Positions 26,086-35,777 are shown, counted from the first letter of the stretch. The stretch: 64,000 nucleotides of DNA from Stagnimonas aquatica (GCF_003730135.1 NZ_RJVO01000003.1:186001-250000); one strand, 5' to 3'. Notes: generated by a model not told the origin, from the letters alone. Numbers and translations are program-made.

Positions 26086-28104
26086 ATGAAGTTGCAGGCT
26101 GCTGTGTTGAAGCTGGTTGTTTTCCTGATGCTGACGGCAGGTTTCGCCTCCGCGCAGGCGGCGGTGAGCGTCAAGATCGATCCGGCGCTGCTGAGCGCGG
26201 TGCAGTCGGCCGGTCAGGCTGACTTCCTGATCTGGTTCGAGGAGCAGGCCGATCTGTCCGCCGCCGACGCCGAGAAGACCCGCGCCGACAAGGGCCGGGC
26301 GGTGATGCAGGCCCTGCGCGCCACCGCCGAGCGCAGCCAGGCGCCGGTGCTGGCGCAGTTGCGGGCCCGGGGCCTGGAGTACCGCTCGTTCTGGATCGCC
26401 AACGCCGTCACCGCGCGTGGCAGCCTGGCCGACTTGCAGGCGCTGGCCGCGCTGGCGCCGGTGAAGCAGCTCTACAAGATCGACAACCAGCTCAGCCGGC
26501 AACTACCAGCCGGCATCGCCCGCTTCATCGACACTCCGCGTCCGGCGCCGCGCGCGACGGCGGCGGTCGGTGGCTTCGATCTCGCCAAGGCACTGGCCGA
26601 CAGCGTCGAACCCGGCGTGGCGCTGATCCGCGCGCCCGAGGTCTGGGCGCTGGGCTACAAGGGCCAGGGCGTGGTGGTCGGCGATCACGATGTCGGCGTG
26701 ATGTGGGACCACCCGGCGCTGAAGAGCCAGTACCGTGGCTGGGATGGCAGCACTGCCCATCACGATTACAACTGGCGCAATGCCTTTGGCGCGCTGGATC
26801 TGTTCTGCACCGATCCCGGCGTGCCCTGCGACTCCAACGGCCACGGCACCCACACCACCGGCACCATGGTCGGCTGGGACGGCGGCGCCAATCAGGTCGG
26901 CGTTGCACCGGAGGCGAAGTGGATCGCCTGCCGCTCGCTGCTCGACCCCATCGTCGGCGTCGGGACCATCCCCACCTATCTCGACTGCATGCAGTGGCAG
27001 CTGGCGCCCTACCCGGTGGATCAGCCGGACGCCGCCGACCCGGCGATGGCGCCGGACGTGGTGAACAACTCCTGGGGTTGTCTGGAGGGCTGCATTCCGC
27101 CGCTGCTGAAGTCCACCAACGACGCCATCAAGGCCGCCGGCATCGTCCAGGTGGTGTCGGCTGGCAACGACGGCAACGGTGGCGTCTGCGGCACCATCGC
27201 CTTCCCGCTGGCGGTGTACGAGTCCTCGTTCTCGGTCGGCGCCAGCGATGTCGGCGACGAGATGGCGGACTTCTCCAGCTTGGGCCCGGTGCTCACCGAC
27301 CTTTCGCTGCGCACCAAGCCGAACGTCACCGCGCCCGGCGTCGACACCCGCTCGGCCTGGAACGACGGCGACTACAACACCATCAGCGGCACCAGCATGG
27401 CCGGCCCGCACGTCGCCGGCCTGGTGGCTCTCATCATGTCCGCCGAGCCGCGCCTGATCGGTCGCGTTGACGACATCCGCGCGCTGATCGAGCGCACCGC
27501 CAACCCCAACGTCAAGACCAGCAATACCGCCTCCACCTGCGGCGGCACCGATGCTGCGACCATCCCCAACAACATCTTCGGCTACGGTCGCATCGACGCC
27601 GCCGCCGCCGTGCTGGCGCGTCCGCAGCTGGCGGTGCAGGCCAGCGCGCCAGCCAGCGTCGCCAGCGGCGGTAGCTACACCGCCGTGTTCACCCTCAGCC
27701 AGCCGGCCAGCGGCAAGATCGACCTCAGCAATGCCCTGCTGAAGCTGACGCTGCCGAGTGGCCTGAGCCTGAAGTCTTCCTCCGAGGCGCCCAGCGCCAG
27801 CGAGGGCCAGGTGCTGAGCTTCAGCCACGCCGCCTTGGCACCGGGCGAGGAGTGGGCTCTGAGCCTGGAACTGAGTCCGGCCCAGAGCGGCAGCTACAGC
27901 CTGGCGGGCAGCGCCGAGGCCGACCAGGTCAGCCCGAAGGCGGCACCGACGCTGCTCACTGCGGTGGGTAGCGGCAGTGGCAATGGCAGCGGCGGTGGTT
28001 CCGGTGGCGGCACGTCCGGAAGCTACGGCGGTGGTGCCCTCGGCTGGATCAGCCTGCTGGGCCTGCTGGCGGCGGGCCTGCGCCGCCGCTTCTCAGGGCG
28101 CTGA
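26086..28104 (+). CDS. Subtilisin-like serine protease (S8) with GlyGly-CTERM-type tail
   Basis: The 672-residue protein has a signal peptide (LKLVVFLMLTAGFASAQA), an I9-like propeptide up to about 135, and an S8 catalytic domain with Asp near 202 (GDHDVGVMWDHP), His near 253 (SNGHGTHTTG) and Ser near 437 (GTSMAGPHVAG). A beta-rich domain follows, then a Gly/Ser linker, GGGALGW, a hydrophobic helix and terminal basic residues (LRRRFSGR). This tail has the layout of GlyGly-CTERM signals cleaved by rhombosortase. I chose ATG 26086, preceded by TAGGAG, over ATG 26068. No rhombosortase gene is in the window. Confidence 0.9.
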   Translation: MKLQAAVLKLVVFLMLTAGFASAQAAVSVKIDPALLSAVQSAGQADFLIWFEEQADLSAADAEKTRADKGRAVMQALRATAERSQAPVLAQLRARGLEYRSFWIANAVTARGSLADLQALAALAPVKQLYKIDNQLSRQLPAGIARFIDTPRPAPRATAAVGGFDLAKALADSVEPGVALIRAPEVWALGYKGQGVVVGDHDVGVMWDHPALKSQYRGWDGSTAHHDYNWRNAFGALDLFCTDPGVPCDSNGHGTHTTGTMVGWDGGANQVGVAPEAKWIACRSLLDPIVGVGTIPTYLDCMQWQLAPYPVDQPDAADPAMAPDVVNNSWGCLEGCIPPLLKSTNDAIKAAGIVQVVSAGNDGNGGVCGTIAFPLAVYESSFSVGASDVGDEMADFSSLGPVLTDLSLRTKPNVTAPGVDTRSAWNDGDYNTISGTSMAGPHVAGLVALIMSAEPRLIGRVDDIRALIERTANPNVKTSNTASTCGGTDAATIPNNIFGYGRIDAAAAVLARPQLAVQASAPASVASGGSYTAVFTLSQPASGKIDLSNALLKLTLPSGLSLKSSSEAPSASEGQVLSFSHAALAPGEEWALSLELSPAQSGSYSLAGSAEADQVSPKAAPTLLTAVGSGSGNGSGGGSGGGTSGSYGGGALGWISLLGLLAAGLRRRFSGR

Positions 28105-28213
28105 GAGCGCCTGCGGCGCAAACGCTAACGCGCGCCAAGCAGCACCGCCTGGCGCGCCGCGCTCTTGCGATTCGCGCCGGGCCGGGCCCGCCAAGCCGGC
28201 CTGGCGTCTGGGC

Positions 28214-29917
28214 TCAAGGAGCCGGCGCGGCGTTAGCGGCCGTGGCCGGCACTCCGCTGGCTTCGGGAGCGGCCGGATTGGGCGTGGGCACGGTGGCGGC
28301 GTCTGCCGCCGGCGCGGTGGGCTCGGCGCTGGCGGGCGGCGGTTCCGGCGGCCGCAGGCTGGCGCGCAGGGCCTCGGCGCGTTGGCGCAGCAGCGAGGAG
28401 CAATCGGTGCAGGCGCTGCGCAGCGCCAGCGCTTCGAGATGGGCGATGCGGGCTTCGGCGGGCAGGTCGTTGGCTCCGACGGTCTGCTGGGCGATGCGCT
28501 CGTAGGCCGGCAGCAGCATCTGCCTGAGCTGGTTGGACAGGCTCAGCAGGCTCTCCAGGCTCTGGCGGTCGAGGCCGCGCAGTTCGTCCAGCGCCAGCAG
28601 GTGGTTGAGGCGACCGAGTTCGTCCTCGGCCTCGCGCAGCACCGGCGCGTCGGCGCCGCGCACTTCCGCCAGCGCGCTGCGCCAGCCCGGGTAGGCGGCG
28701 GTGCGCGCGAACACCGCGCGGCTGTCGTCCCAGAGTCCGGCGAGGCTGGACTGACCCTTGATCGCCGTGCTGCGGACGCAGGCATCGAGCTGCTTGGCGC
28801 GGTCGCGGAAGTGCTCCGCCCAGTAAGCGTCGTCCGGGGTGCCGAGCAGGCTGGCCTGCTGGGCGAAGTAGAGCAGACGGCCGGCGTAGGGCGTGGGCGT
28901 GCTGTCGGCCTGGGCGCGGCGGATTGCCAGCAGCAGTTCGCCACGGCTCAGCAAATGACGCTCGTACTGGGTCTGGCGACGCGCCAACTGACCCGAGGCG
29001 ATCAGCGCCCGGTACTCGCCCCAGACCCGCTCATCGGCCTCGCAGGAGACGGCGGTGCCGAGGAAATCCTTCACCGAACGGTAGTCGCTGACATCCAGCT
29101 CGAAGCGCACATAGGCCTGCGCCGGTGCCCAGGGCTTGCCGTCGGCATTGCAGAGTCCGGTGGGGGATTGGTCGACCGGGCAGCGGCGCAGGTCCGGCGA
29201 GGGCGGCTCCAGCGTGGTGGTGCTGGGGTTGAGCATCACCACGAACTGACGGCCGTCGAGCGCGGCCAGGCCCTGGTCGGAGCGCAGGCCCAGCAGGGTT
29301 TTTTCCTCCCAGGGCTTGTTGCTGGACTTGATCTCCTCGCTGAGCAGGCTGCCCAGGCGGGTGCTGAGCAGGTTCACCGCGCTGCCGCCGGGGATGAAGC
29401 CCAGGCCCAGCTTCATGATCGGCTCGTCGTTGGCGATGGCCAGCAGATTGGTGACCCAGTGCGCCTTGTCGGCCGGCACGCCGCGCACGTAGATCTGCAG
29501 GTGCGGCGACTTCGACAGCGATTCCGGGTCCACCAGCAGGCCTTCGGTGAGCAGGGCGTTGTTGACCACCGAGCTGACCGTCTTGCCGGACTGCACGTCA
29601 TAGAGCAGCACTGGAATTTCCGGGTCGGTATCGCTGGCGAAGCTGGCGACCGTGCCCTTGCCGAAGCGCGCCGAGATCAAGAGCATCGCCGGCCGCTGGT
29701 CTTCCTTGCCGAAGTCCAGCGCGCGGCCGTTGGCGTCGAGGTTGGAGCTGACGAAGATGCGCAGATAGCCGTCGTCGTAGCGGGAGCCGGTGCCCTGCAC
29801 CGTGTTGCCGGCCACCGGCGTCGCCACCGGTTTCACGAAGCGGCTGGAATCATGGCTGCAGGCCGCGAGGCCGGCGATCAGCGCGGCGCAGCAGTAGCGG
29901 ATCAGGGAAAGGCGCAT
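28214..29917 (-). CDS. Large lipoprotein of unknown function
   Basis: The 567-residue protein has a lipoprotein signal, LIAGLAAC, after MRLSLIRYCC. The first 230 residues are beta-rich (YLRIFVSSNLDANGRALDFG), and the region from 280 to 500 is largely helical, with repeated ELRGLDRQSLESLLSLS-like heptads. Four cysteines of the mature part occur as pairs. The C-terminus is a 60-residue Ala/Pro-rich segment. I recognise no family. It lies convergent with the S8 protease gene and just downstream of the cupin gene. Confidence 0.65.
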   Translation of the reverse strand: MRLSLIRYCCAALIAGLAACSHDSSRFVKPVATPVAGNTVQGTGSRYDDGYLRIFVSSNLDANGRALDFGKEDQRPAMLLISARFGKGTVASFASDTDPEIPVLLYDVQSGKTVSSVVNNALLTEGLLVDPESLSKSPHLQIYVRGVPADKAHWVTNLLAIANDEPIMKLGLGFIPGGSAVNLLSTRLGSLLSEEIKSSNKPWEEKTLLGLRSDQGLAALDGRQFVVMLNPSTTTLEPPSPDLRRCPVDQSPTGLCNADGKPWAPAQAYVRFELDVSDYRSVKDFLGTAVSCEADERVWGEYRALIASGQLARRQTQYERHLLSRGELLLAIRRAQADSTPTPYAGRLLYFAQQASLLGTPDDAYWAEHFRDRAKQLDACVRSTAIKGQSSLAGLWDDSRAVFARTAAYPGWRSALAEVRGADAPVLREAEDELGRLNHLLALDELRGLDRQSLESLLSLSNQLRQMLLPAYERIAQQTVGANDLPAEARIAHLEALALRSACTDCSSLLRQRAEALRASLRPPEPPPASAEPTAPAADAATVPTPNPAAPEASGVPATAANAAPAP

Positions 29918-29999
29918 GGCTCTCGGGGTGCGGCGCAGCAGGCCAGCACGGGGGATCGGACTCGAAGGTCGGAATGACGATACGCCCAGTCGCCGCCCC

Positions 30000-30389
30000 T
30001 CACAATGGCGCCGGATCGACATCCTCGTAGGCGTCCCAGCGAAAGCGCGGCGTGCAGAGCGCCAGAAAGACCAGATCGTGCGGACCGGAGTTCCGTATCC
30101 GCTGCCGCTCGCCGGGCACGATCAGCACCACATCTCCGGGCTTCACGGTCTGCGCCGCCATCGCGCCGACCTCGACCAGGCCCTCGCCTTCGAGTATCAG
30201 GTAGCGCTCGCTGATGCCGTGCAGCCGATGCCAGCGGGTGCAGACGCCGGGCTCAACGCGGGCGCGGGCGATTGACAGCGCCGGATCGCCGGCGTGGTTG
30301 GCCAGCTCCAGAATGTGGCAGCGCTCCTCGGTGAGTTGTTCGCTGGCGGGATCGACGCGGTGAATCGGGCTGGCGCCGGGCAGTCTCAT
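30000..30389 (-). CDS. Cupin-domain protein
   Basis: The 129-residue protein is a single small beta-barrel cupin: RWHRLHGISERYLILEGEGLVEV contains the first cupin motif, with metal ligands offered by the His and Glu residues, and VKPGDVVLIVPGERQRIRNSG the second. Stand-alone cupins of this size may be isomerases, dioxygenases or sensors, so no reaction is proposed. Its ATG overlaps the stop of the M23 gene upstream (ATGA, 30386-30389), so both are probably co-translated. Confidence 0.8.
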   Translation of the reverse strand: MRLPGASPIHRVDPASEQLTEERCHILELANHAGDPALSIARARVEPGVCTRWHRLHGISERYLILEGEGLVEVGAMAAQTVKPGDVVLIVPGERQRIRNSGPHDLVFLALCTPRFRWDAYEDVDPAPL

Positions 30390-31081
30390 GCCGGCTCCCG
30401 CAGCAGCGGCAGGCGCAGCAGCAGGTTGGGGTCCGGGCTCAAGCCCAGCCAGTGCGCCGCCTCCGAAGGCTTGCAGACGCCCGGGTAGTCGCCAACCCGG
30501 CCGCCGAGGTCGGCGATCAACTGGAAATGCAGATGCGGCGGCCAGCCCAGGTTCTCTTCCGGTGCGCCCAGCCAGCCGAGCAGTTCGCCCGCCTCCAGGC
30601 GCTGTCCCGGCCGGAGGCGTTGCAGCGTAGTCCGCGCCAGATGGCCGTAGAGGCTGTAGAAGCGCTGGTTCTCGAACCGGTGCTCAAGGATCACCGTCGG
30701 CCCGTAGTCGCCGAACACGGCGTTGTCGCGGGTACTGTGCACCGTGCCGGCGAGCACGCAGTGGACGGCGGTACCGGCAGCCAGCCAGAGGTCGACGCCC
30801 AGGTGCAGGGTCCGGGGCTCGCCATGATCGCCGTTGAAGTGCGGACTCAGGCGGTAGAGACCACGGTTCTCGCCATAGCCGCCGATGGCGTAATCGGCGC
30901 CGTGCTCGCGCAGTTGCGCCAGCAGCCAGGCGGAGAAAGCAGCGGTGTCGGCGGGATCGAAGCCCCGCAGCGCCGGATTGCGTTCGCTGAGATCGAGATG
31001 CAGACCCGGCCGCGCACCAAGCTCGAAAGGCAGGGGGCTGGCGACTGGAAGTTGGGGCAGCAGGCGGAGCAGATCGGACAT
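30386..31081 (-). CDS. M23/LytM-fold peptidase-like protein
   Basis: The 231-residue protein contains the LytM zinc fold: HLGVDLWLAAGTAVHCVLAGTV with the first ligands (His and Asp), VILEHRF, FYSLYGHLA and PPHLHFQ with the last His. These fit active M23 endopeptidases. It has no signal peptide, which is unusual for a wall hydrolase and suggests a cytoplasmic role on another substrate, as in the peptidase/aminotransferase proteins where a similar domain is found. The cupin gene overlaps its end. Confidence 0.8.
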   Translation of the reverse strand: MSDLLRLLPQLPVASPLPFELGARPGLHLDLSERNPALRGFDPADTAAFSAWLLAQLREHGADYAIGGYGENRGLYRLSPHFNGDHGEPRTLHLGVDLWLAAGTAVHCVLAGTVHSTRDNAVFGDYGPTVILEHRFENQRFYSLYGHLARTTLQRLRPGQRLEAGELLGWLGAPEENLGWPPHLHFQLIADLGGRVGDYPGVCKPSEAAHWLGLSPDPNLLLRLPLLREPA

Positions 31082-31139
31082 AACGATGAATGGCCTTGGA
31101 GCGCCGTTACCTTACTGCGCTGGCAGCCTCGATGGCGCT

Positions 31140-33089
31140 TTAAGCGGGCAGGGTGAAGTGGAACACCGAGCCCGGCTTGCCTGGCTCCACCCAGATGCGG
31201 CCGCCGTGCAGGTCGATGATCTTCTTGCAGATGGTGAGCCCGATGCCATTGCCCTCGTAGACATCGCGGGTATGCAGGCGCTGGAACAGCTGGAACACCC
31301 GCTCGGCACTGGTTGGGTCGATGCCGATGCCGTTGTCCTGCACCGAGAACCACCATTCGCCGCCGCGCCGCTCGGCGCGAATCCGCACTTCGGGGCTGGC
31401 GGCGCTACGGAACTTCAGAGCGTTACCGACCAGGTTCTGGAACAGCTGCACCAGCTGCTGGCGGTCGGCCCGCAGGCTGGGCAGCGGGCCGGCGTCGATC
31501 TGGGCGCCGCTGCTGCGGATCGCGGCCTGGAGGTTGGCCAGCGCGGTTTCCAGCGCGAGGTTGAGGTCAACCAGGCTCAGCTCGGTGCGCTCGCGACTGA
31601 CCCGCGAGTAGCGCAGCAGATCCTCGATCAGGCTCTTCATCCGGCGGGTACCGGCGGTGATGAAGCCGATGTACTCGTCGGCCTCCTCGCCCAGCTGCTG
31701 CTGGTAGCGCTTGGCCAGCAGTTCGGCGAAGCCGGAGACCGTGCGCAGCGGCTCCTGCAGATCGTGCGAGGCGACATAGGCGAACTGCTCCAGTTCGCGG
31801 TTGGAGCGCGCCAGCTCTTCGGCGCGGTTGCGCAGCTCCGACTCGGCGCGCTTGCGCTCGGTGATGTCCTCGGCGGCACCGACGGCGCCGAAGATCTGGC
31901 CATCGCGCTCCATCGCCGCCGTGCTGAACATCACGATCACCGTGGCGCCGTCACGCCGGGCCAACGGCACCTCGTAGTGGGGGATCGCGCCTTCGCCCCG
32001 GATCATCGCCTCGAAGCGCTCGGCCAGCTCGGCGTGGTAGGCCTCGGGAATCAGCAGGCTGTAGTGCTGTCCCTGCAACTCCTCCCGGCTGTAGCCGCTG
32101 ATCTCGCAGGTGCGGCGGTTGACCAGGGTGAAGCGGCCCAGACGGTCGAGCGCGTAGATGGCGTTGGTGGCGTTCTCCATCACCTTGTCACTGAACTCCT
32201 GGGCGGTGGTCAGCGAGTGCTCGGCCTTGCGCCGGGCCGCGATCATGGCGTTGAACTCGCGGGTCAGCTTGCCCAGTTCGTCGTTGGAGCGGGCCGGAAT
32301 CTCGACATTGAGATCGCCGTAGCGCACCTGCTGGGCGCCCAGCCGCAGGCCGAGGATGCTGGAACGCAGCTCGCGGGAGATGCGCCAGCTGATCCACAGC
32401 ACGAAGCTGGTCAGCAGCGCCGCCACCACCAGCACCAGGGTCAGCAGCAGGCCCTGGGTGGCGCGGGCGCCTTCCGCAAGGGTGGAGGAGAAACGCTGCT
32501 CCAGCGGCGTCACTGCGGTGTTGATGTGGTCGATGCGGCTTCGGAAGTCCCGAACCTGATCGGCGCTCCAGGGGCCCTGTACGGCCAGAGCGCGCAGCTC
32601 CTCGCCGCAGGCTTCCAGCTCCAGCACATAGGCCTCGGCCTGGCGCCAGATCGCGATGGCGTCGGAGAAATAGGCGAAGTCGCGGAAGTGGCGGAACAGG
32701 AACACCAGCGCCGGAACGTCGGCGGCGGCGATGCCGCCCTGGACAAAGCCCTGCTCGATTAGCGTGTAGTTGTCCGCGTCTTGCTCCATCGCCAGCCGCG
32801 CGCGGCGGTCCCCCAGCGGGATGCTGATGGCCTGTTCGAAGCGGTGGAAGTCGGCCGGATCACGGCTGTCGAGATAGCGATTCAGCGCGTAGACGGCATC
32901 CTTCTGGCCCTTCGACCACAGGCCTTCGCCGCCGACATAGGCGCGCACGCCGGAGAGCACCTGGAACACCAGCACCACCACCGCCAGCAGCGCGGTGGTG
33001 GCGAGCAGGAAGGCGAGGAAGGAGATCGCCAGCTTGGCCGAGATGGAGGCGTTGCCCAGCCAGCGAGGAAGTGAGAGTTTGAAACGCAC
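31140..33089 (-). CDS. PAS-domain sensor histidine kinase
   Basis: The 649-residue protein has two membrane helices (about 17-45 and 215-240) enclosing a periplasmic helical sensor region, then HAMP (ELRSSILGLRLGAQQ), a PAS domain (YALDRLGRFTLVNRRTCEISGYS, 305-420), a HisKA domain with the phospho-acceptor His in YVASHDLQEPLR, and an HATPase domain with LVGNALKF, DNGIGID and GNGIGLTICK. The extracellular region of about 170 residues looks like a CHASE3-type four-helix sensor. No response regulator is adjacent, so the partner is unknown. Confidence 0.93.
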   Translation of the reverse strand: MRFKLSLPRWLGNASISAKLAISFLAFLLATTALLAVVVLVFQVLSGVRAYVGGEGLWSKGQKDAVYALNRYLDSRDPADFHRFEQAISIPLGDRRARLAMEQDADNYTLIEQGFVQGGIAAADVPALVFLFRHFRDFAYFSDAIAIWRQAEAYVLELEACGEELRALAVQGPWSADQVRDFRSRIDHINTAVTPLEQRFSSTLAEGARATQGLLLTLVLVVAALLTSFVLWISWRISRELRSSILGLRLGAQQVRYGDLNVEIPARSNDELGKLTREFNAMIAARRKAEHSLTTAQEFSDKVMENATNAIYALDRLGRFTLVNRRTCEISGYSREELQGQHYSLLIPEAYHAELAERFEAMIRGEGAIPHYEVPLARRDGATVIVMFSTAAMERDGQIFGAVGAAEDITERKRAESELRNRAEELARSNRELEQFAYVASHDLQEPLRTVSGFAELLAKRYQQQLGEEADEYIGFITAGTRRMKSLIEDLLRYSRVSRERTELSLVDLNLALETALANLQAAIRSSGAQIDAGPLPSLRADRQQLVQLFQNLVGNALKFRSAASPEVRIRAERRGGEWWFSVQDNGIGIDPTSAERVFQLFQRLHTRDVYEGNGIGLTICKKIIDLHGGRIWVEPGKPGSVFHFTLPA

Positions 33090-33312
33090 AGCGCTCCGTG
33101 AAATGGGCAGACCGCGAGGCGGCAGCTTAGTCAGTCGCTGCTGGACAAGTCACCCTGCCTGGGCGGAGGGTGGGCTTGGCCAGATTGACCGGTAGCGGCA
33201 TCGCCGGGGCGGGTGGTTTTGGCTTAACATGAGCTCTGAGTCAGAAAATAGTTGTCGCCCAGTCGTCGCGAATTCCGAGGCTGATGGCAGACCGCAGCGT
33301 GCAGGAGGAGTG

Positions 33313-33633
33313 ATGGACTTTTCGTCGGTGCAATCGCCGGATGTGGCCGAGCGTCTCTGCCAGCAGGGTGCCCTGGAAAAGCTGTGGCTGACGCCCTTGC
33401 AGCGCGGCAACCGGCCGGTGCCGGTGTCGTCCGCCTACCTGCCGACGGCGTTGGCCGACAACTGGGAGCAGCTGATGGGCTCGCTGGACCGATTCTTCCA
33501 CCGCGATCTGGTCAACCAGGTGGAAGTGCGTCCCGAGTACTGCGCCGGCAGCCTGGTGCCGCGAGCCATCCACATTCGCGCCTGGCATTCCGAGAAGACC
33601 GGCCGCTTCGAGCCGACGCTGGAAGTCTGGTAG
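33313..33633 (+). CDS. Small cytoplasmic protein of unknown function
   Basis: The 106-residue product has no signal peptide or membrane helix and is moderately charged. I chose ATG 33313 because AGGAGG lies just upstream; an earlier in-frame ATG at 33229 would extend it into the region that must hold its promoter. The C-terminus (HIRAWHSEKTGRFEPTLEVW) is strand-like and runs up to the 3' end of the TadG-like gene on the other strand, 12 bases away. I recognise no family. Confidence 0.55.
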   Translation: MDFSSVQSPDVAERLCQQGALEKLWLTPLQRGNRPVPVSSAYLPTALADNWEQLMGSLDRFFHRDLVNQVEVRPEYCAGSLVPRAIHIRAWHSEKTGRFEPTLEVW

Positions 33634-33644
33634 GCGGTCGCCAG

Positions 33645-35777
33645 TCATTCGTCATCCAGAGCGACGATGTGCGGTTGGTCGATGCTCACCGAGTCCATGT
33701 TGACGGTCAGCGAGCCGAGTTCCACGCCCAGTAGCGCGAGCAAGCCTTCCAGCACCGCGTCCAGCAGCTGCAGCAGCGGCGAGAGCAGGAAGTCGAGGAT
33801 GCCGAGAATGCCGGTCAGCAGCGGCGTCACCACCTGGTTCAGCAGCTGCGCCAAGCCCTTCAGCAACAGCGTCAGCAGATTGGCGGAATTGTTCTGCCAG
33901 GCCGGCCCGCTGACGTAGAGATTGGGCGGGCTGTTGAGATTGCAGCTGCCGTTGAGGCTGCCGCAGGCCAGGCCGGTGAGCAGACCGCCAGTGAGGCTGT
34001 CGAGCAGCCCGGAGCTGCCCACCGTCTGCGGATTGCTATCGCTGGCCGGCAGTCCTGACTGCCCGTAGGCGAGGTACAGCGGCGTGTCGTGGCTGGTTTT
34101 CGGCGTTGCCAGCTGGAAGTCGTCGATGGGGTCCAGATTCTGGAATCGAGGCGTGCTCAGCGGAACCTCCAACGGCGCATTGAGCGCCACCGAGGTGGTG
34201 AGGTCGCCGAGCAGCCAGCCCAGCAACCAGCTGATGCCGCCGAGCAGCCCCTGGTCCGGGAACAGTTGCAGCAGATAGGGGCGCGTCGCGCTGGGCCCAC
34301 CCGGAAGGTTGTAGAGCGCCGGCGCGTTCTTGGCGTTCTGCGGCTCGCCCACATAGGGACCGACGCCCAGTACCCCCAGCGAAGGCATGGCGGTGAGGTG
34401 GGCCACCGGTCGCGGCTGCCGCAGGCTCGGACATTCCAGACTGTCGAGATAGGCCACCCCGGCACCGACATCGAGATCGACGCCGAGACGCAGCTTCAGC
34501 AAGCCCAGTACCTGGTCGTTGATGCCGGCGCGCACCTTCAGCCGGATCTGGCTGGACTGGGCGCAGGTGTACTCGCCGTCGTAGCTGCAGTCGCTCATCG
34601 CCGCACTGCCGTTCCAGGCCGGCGGCGTGCCGGTGGCGCGGCCGACCGCGAACTTCGGCGGCTGCAGGATCTGCAGAAAGATGTAGACCTGCAGCAGATT
34701 GCCCAGCCCTACCTGCACCGGCAGGGCAATCGGTTGCAGGTTGCCGCCGGGGTCGGCCTTGGCGGCCTGGCCCAGGGCCAGCAGCAGCTCCTGGCCGTTG
34801 ACCACCGGCAGTGCGCCGAGCACGCCGGACACCGCCGGATTGAGCAGGTCGCCGGTGACATTCAGGATGGTGCTCAGGCTGAAGGTGCGGGTCGCGTCGG
34901 TGTAGCCGGCCAGGCCACGGATCAGTCCGCCGACGCCGCTGCCGACCTGGCCGACCGTGCCGCCGACCGCCTGCTCCAGGCCATAGCCCAGCACACCCAG
35001 CCACTGCGGCAGGGTGAGCTGCAGGTCCAGCAGTGTCGGGACATCGCGGACATTCAGTCCCAGCCGCACTGCGCCCAGCAGCAGGTTGTCGAGCGAGACA
35101 TTCAGGCTGGCCAGGCCCTTGTTGCTGTCCAGCAGTTTGAGGTTGAGCACCTGGCTGCGGCAGCTGTTGCCGACCGGCCCCAGCGGGCACAGCAGGGCGC
35201 CGAGCAGATCGTTGACCAGGCCGCCTTGCAGCGAGGCGAGGGTGGTGCCGAGGTAGAAGCTGCCGAGCGCCTCCTGCACGGCGGTGGCGCTGGCGCTCAT
35301 CCGCCGGTTCTGGTTGCCGAACAGGAACGGCAGCATCGGTGTCGGGAACGGCCGGGTCAGGGTCACCCGCACCGCCTGCGCCGCGCCGATCGAGGTCGGT
35401 TCCAGCACCCGGGTGTTGTAGCCGGGATCGCTGCTGGGCAGGTCGCGATTGCTGCGGATCACTCCGGGGGTGATCTTCACTTCGATTGGCTCGCCGCCGG
35501 GGTTGTTGGCTTTCAGGCTGGCTTGCACGGCGCGGTTCAGTGCGCTCAGCCCGCCGCCGCTCTGGCCGTGCTCGTCGGCGCAGCCGGAGACGACCCTTGC
35601 GGCGTCGAGCGCGGCCATGCCGGCCAGCTTCTTGAGTTCGCGGTGCGCCTGGTAGACGCGGGCGACCTCGATGGCCAGAAACACCGCCGAAATCAGCGCC
35701 AGCAGGCTGATCGCGACCATCACCGCCACCGCGCCGCGCTGTCGTCGGGGGCCCGCGTGGGCTTGTCTGTAGTTCAT
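33645..35777 (-). CDS. TadG-like protein with one membrane anchor
   Basis: The 710-residue protein begins with a pilin-like membrane segment (QRGAVAVMVAISLLALISAVFLAIEVARVY, written in parts: RGAVAVMVAISL, AIEVARVYQAHRELKKLAG) as in the TadE/TadG family. A long beta-rich exported part follows, with many Leu-Gly-Leu motifs and several cysteines (DCSYDGEYTCAQ). TadG members belong to Flp/tight-adherence pilus systems or are lone homologues of unknown role. No tad secretion genes lie nearby. The hydrophobic C-terminus (LLSPLLQLLDAVLEGLLALLG) is unusual. Confidence 0.72.
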   Translation of the reverse strand: MNYRQAHAGPRRQRGAVAVMVAISLLALISAVFLAIEVARVYQAHRELKKLAGMAALDAARVVSGCADEHGQSGGGLSALNRAVQASLKANNPGGEPIEVKITPGVIRSNRDLPSSDPGYNTRVLEPTSIGAAQAVRVTLTRPFPTPMLPFLFGNQNRRMSASATAVQEALGSFYLGTTLASLQGGLVNDLLGALLCPLGPVGNSCRSQVLNLKLLDSNKGLASLNVSLDNLLLGAVRLGLNVRDVPTLLDLQLTLPQWLGVLGYGLEQAVGGTVGQVGSGVGGLIRGLAGYTDATRTFSLSTILNVTGDLLNPAVSGVLGALPVVNGQELLLALGQAAKADPGGNLQPIALPVQVGLGNLLQVYIFLQILQPPKFAVGRATGTPPAWNGSAAMSDCSYDGEYTCAQSSQIRLKVRAGINDQVLGLLKLRLGVDLDVGAGVAYLDSLECPSLRQPRPVAHLTAMPSLGVLGVGPYVGEPQNAKNAPALYNLPGGPSATRPYLLQLFPDQGLLGGISWLLGWLLGDLTTSVALNAPLEVPLSTPRFQNLDPIDDFQLATPKTSHDTPLYLAYGQSGLPASDSNPQTVGSSGLLDSLTGGLLTGLACGSLNGSCNLNSPPNLYVSGPAWQNNSANLLTLLLKGLAQLLNQVVTPLLTGILGILDFLLSPLLQLLDAVLEGLLALLGVELGSLTVNMDSVSIDQPHIVALDDE

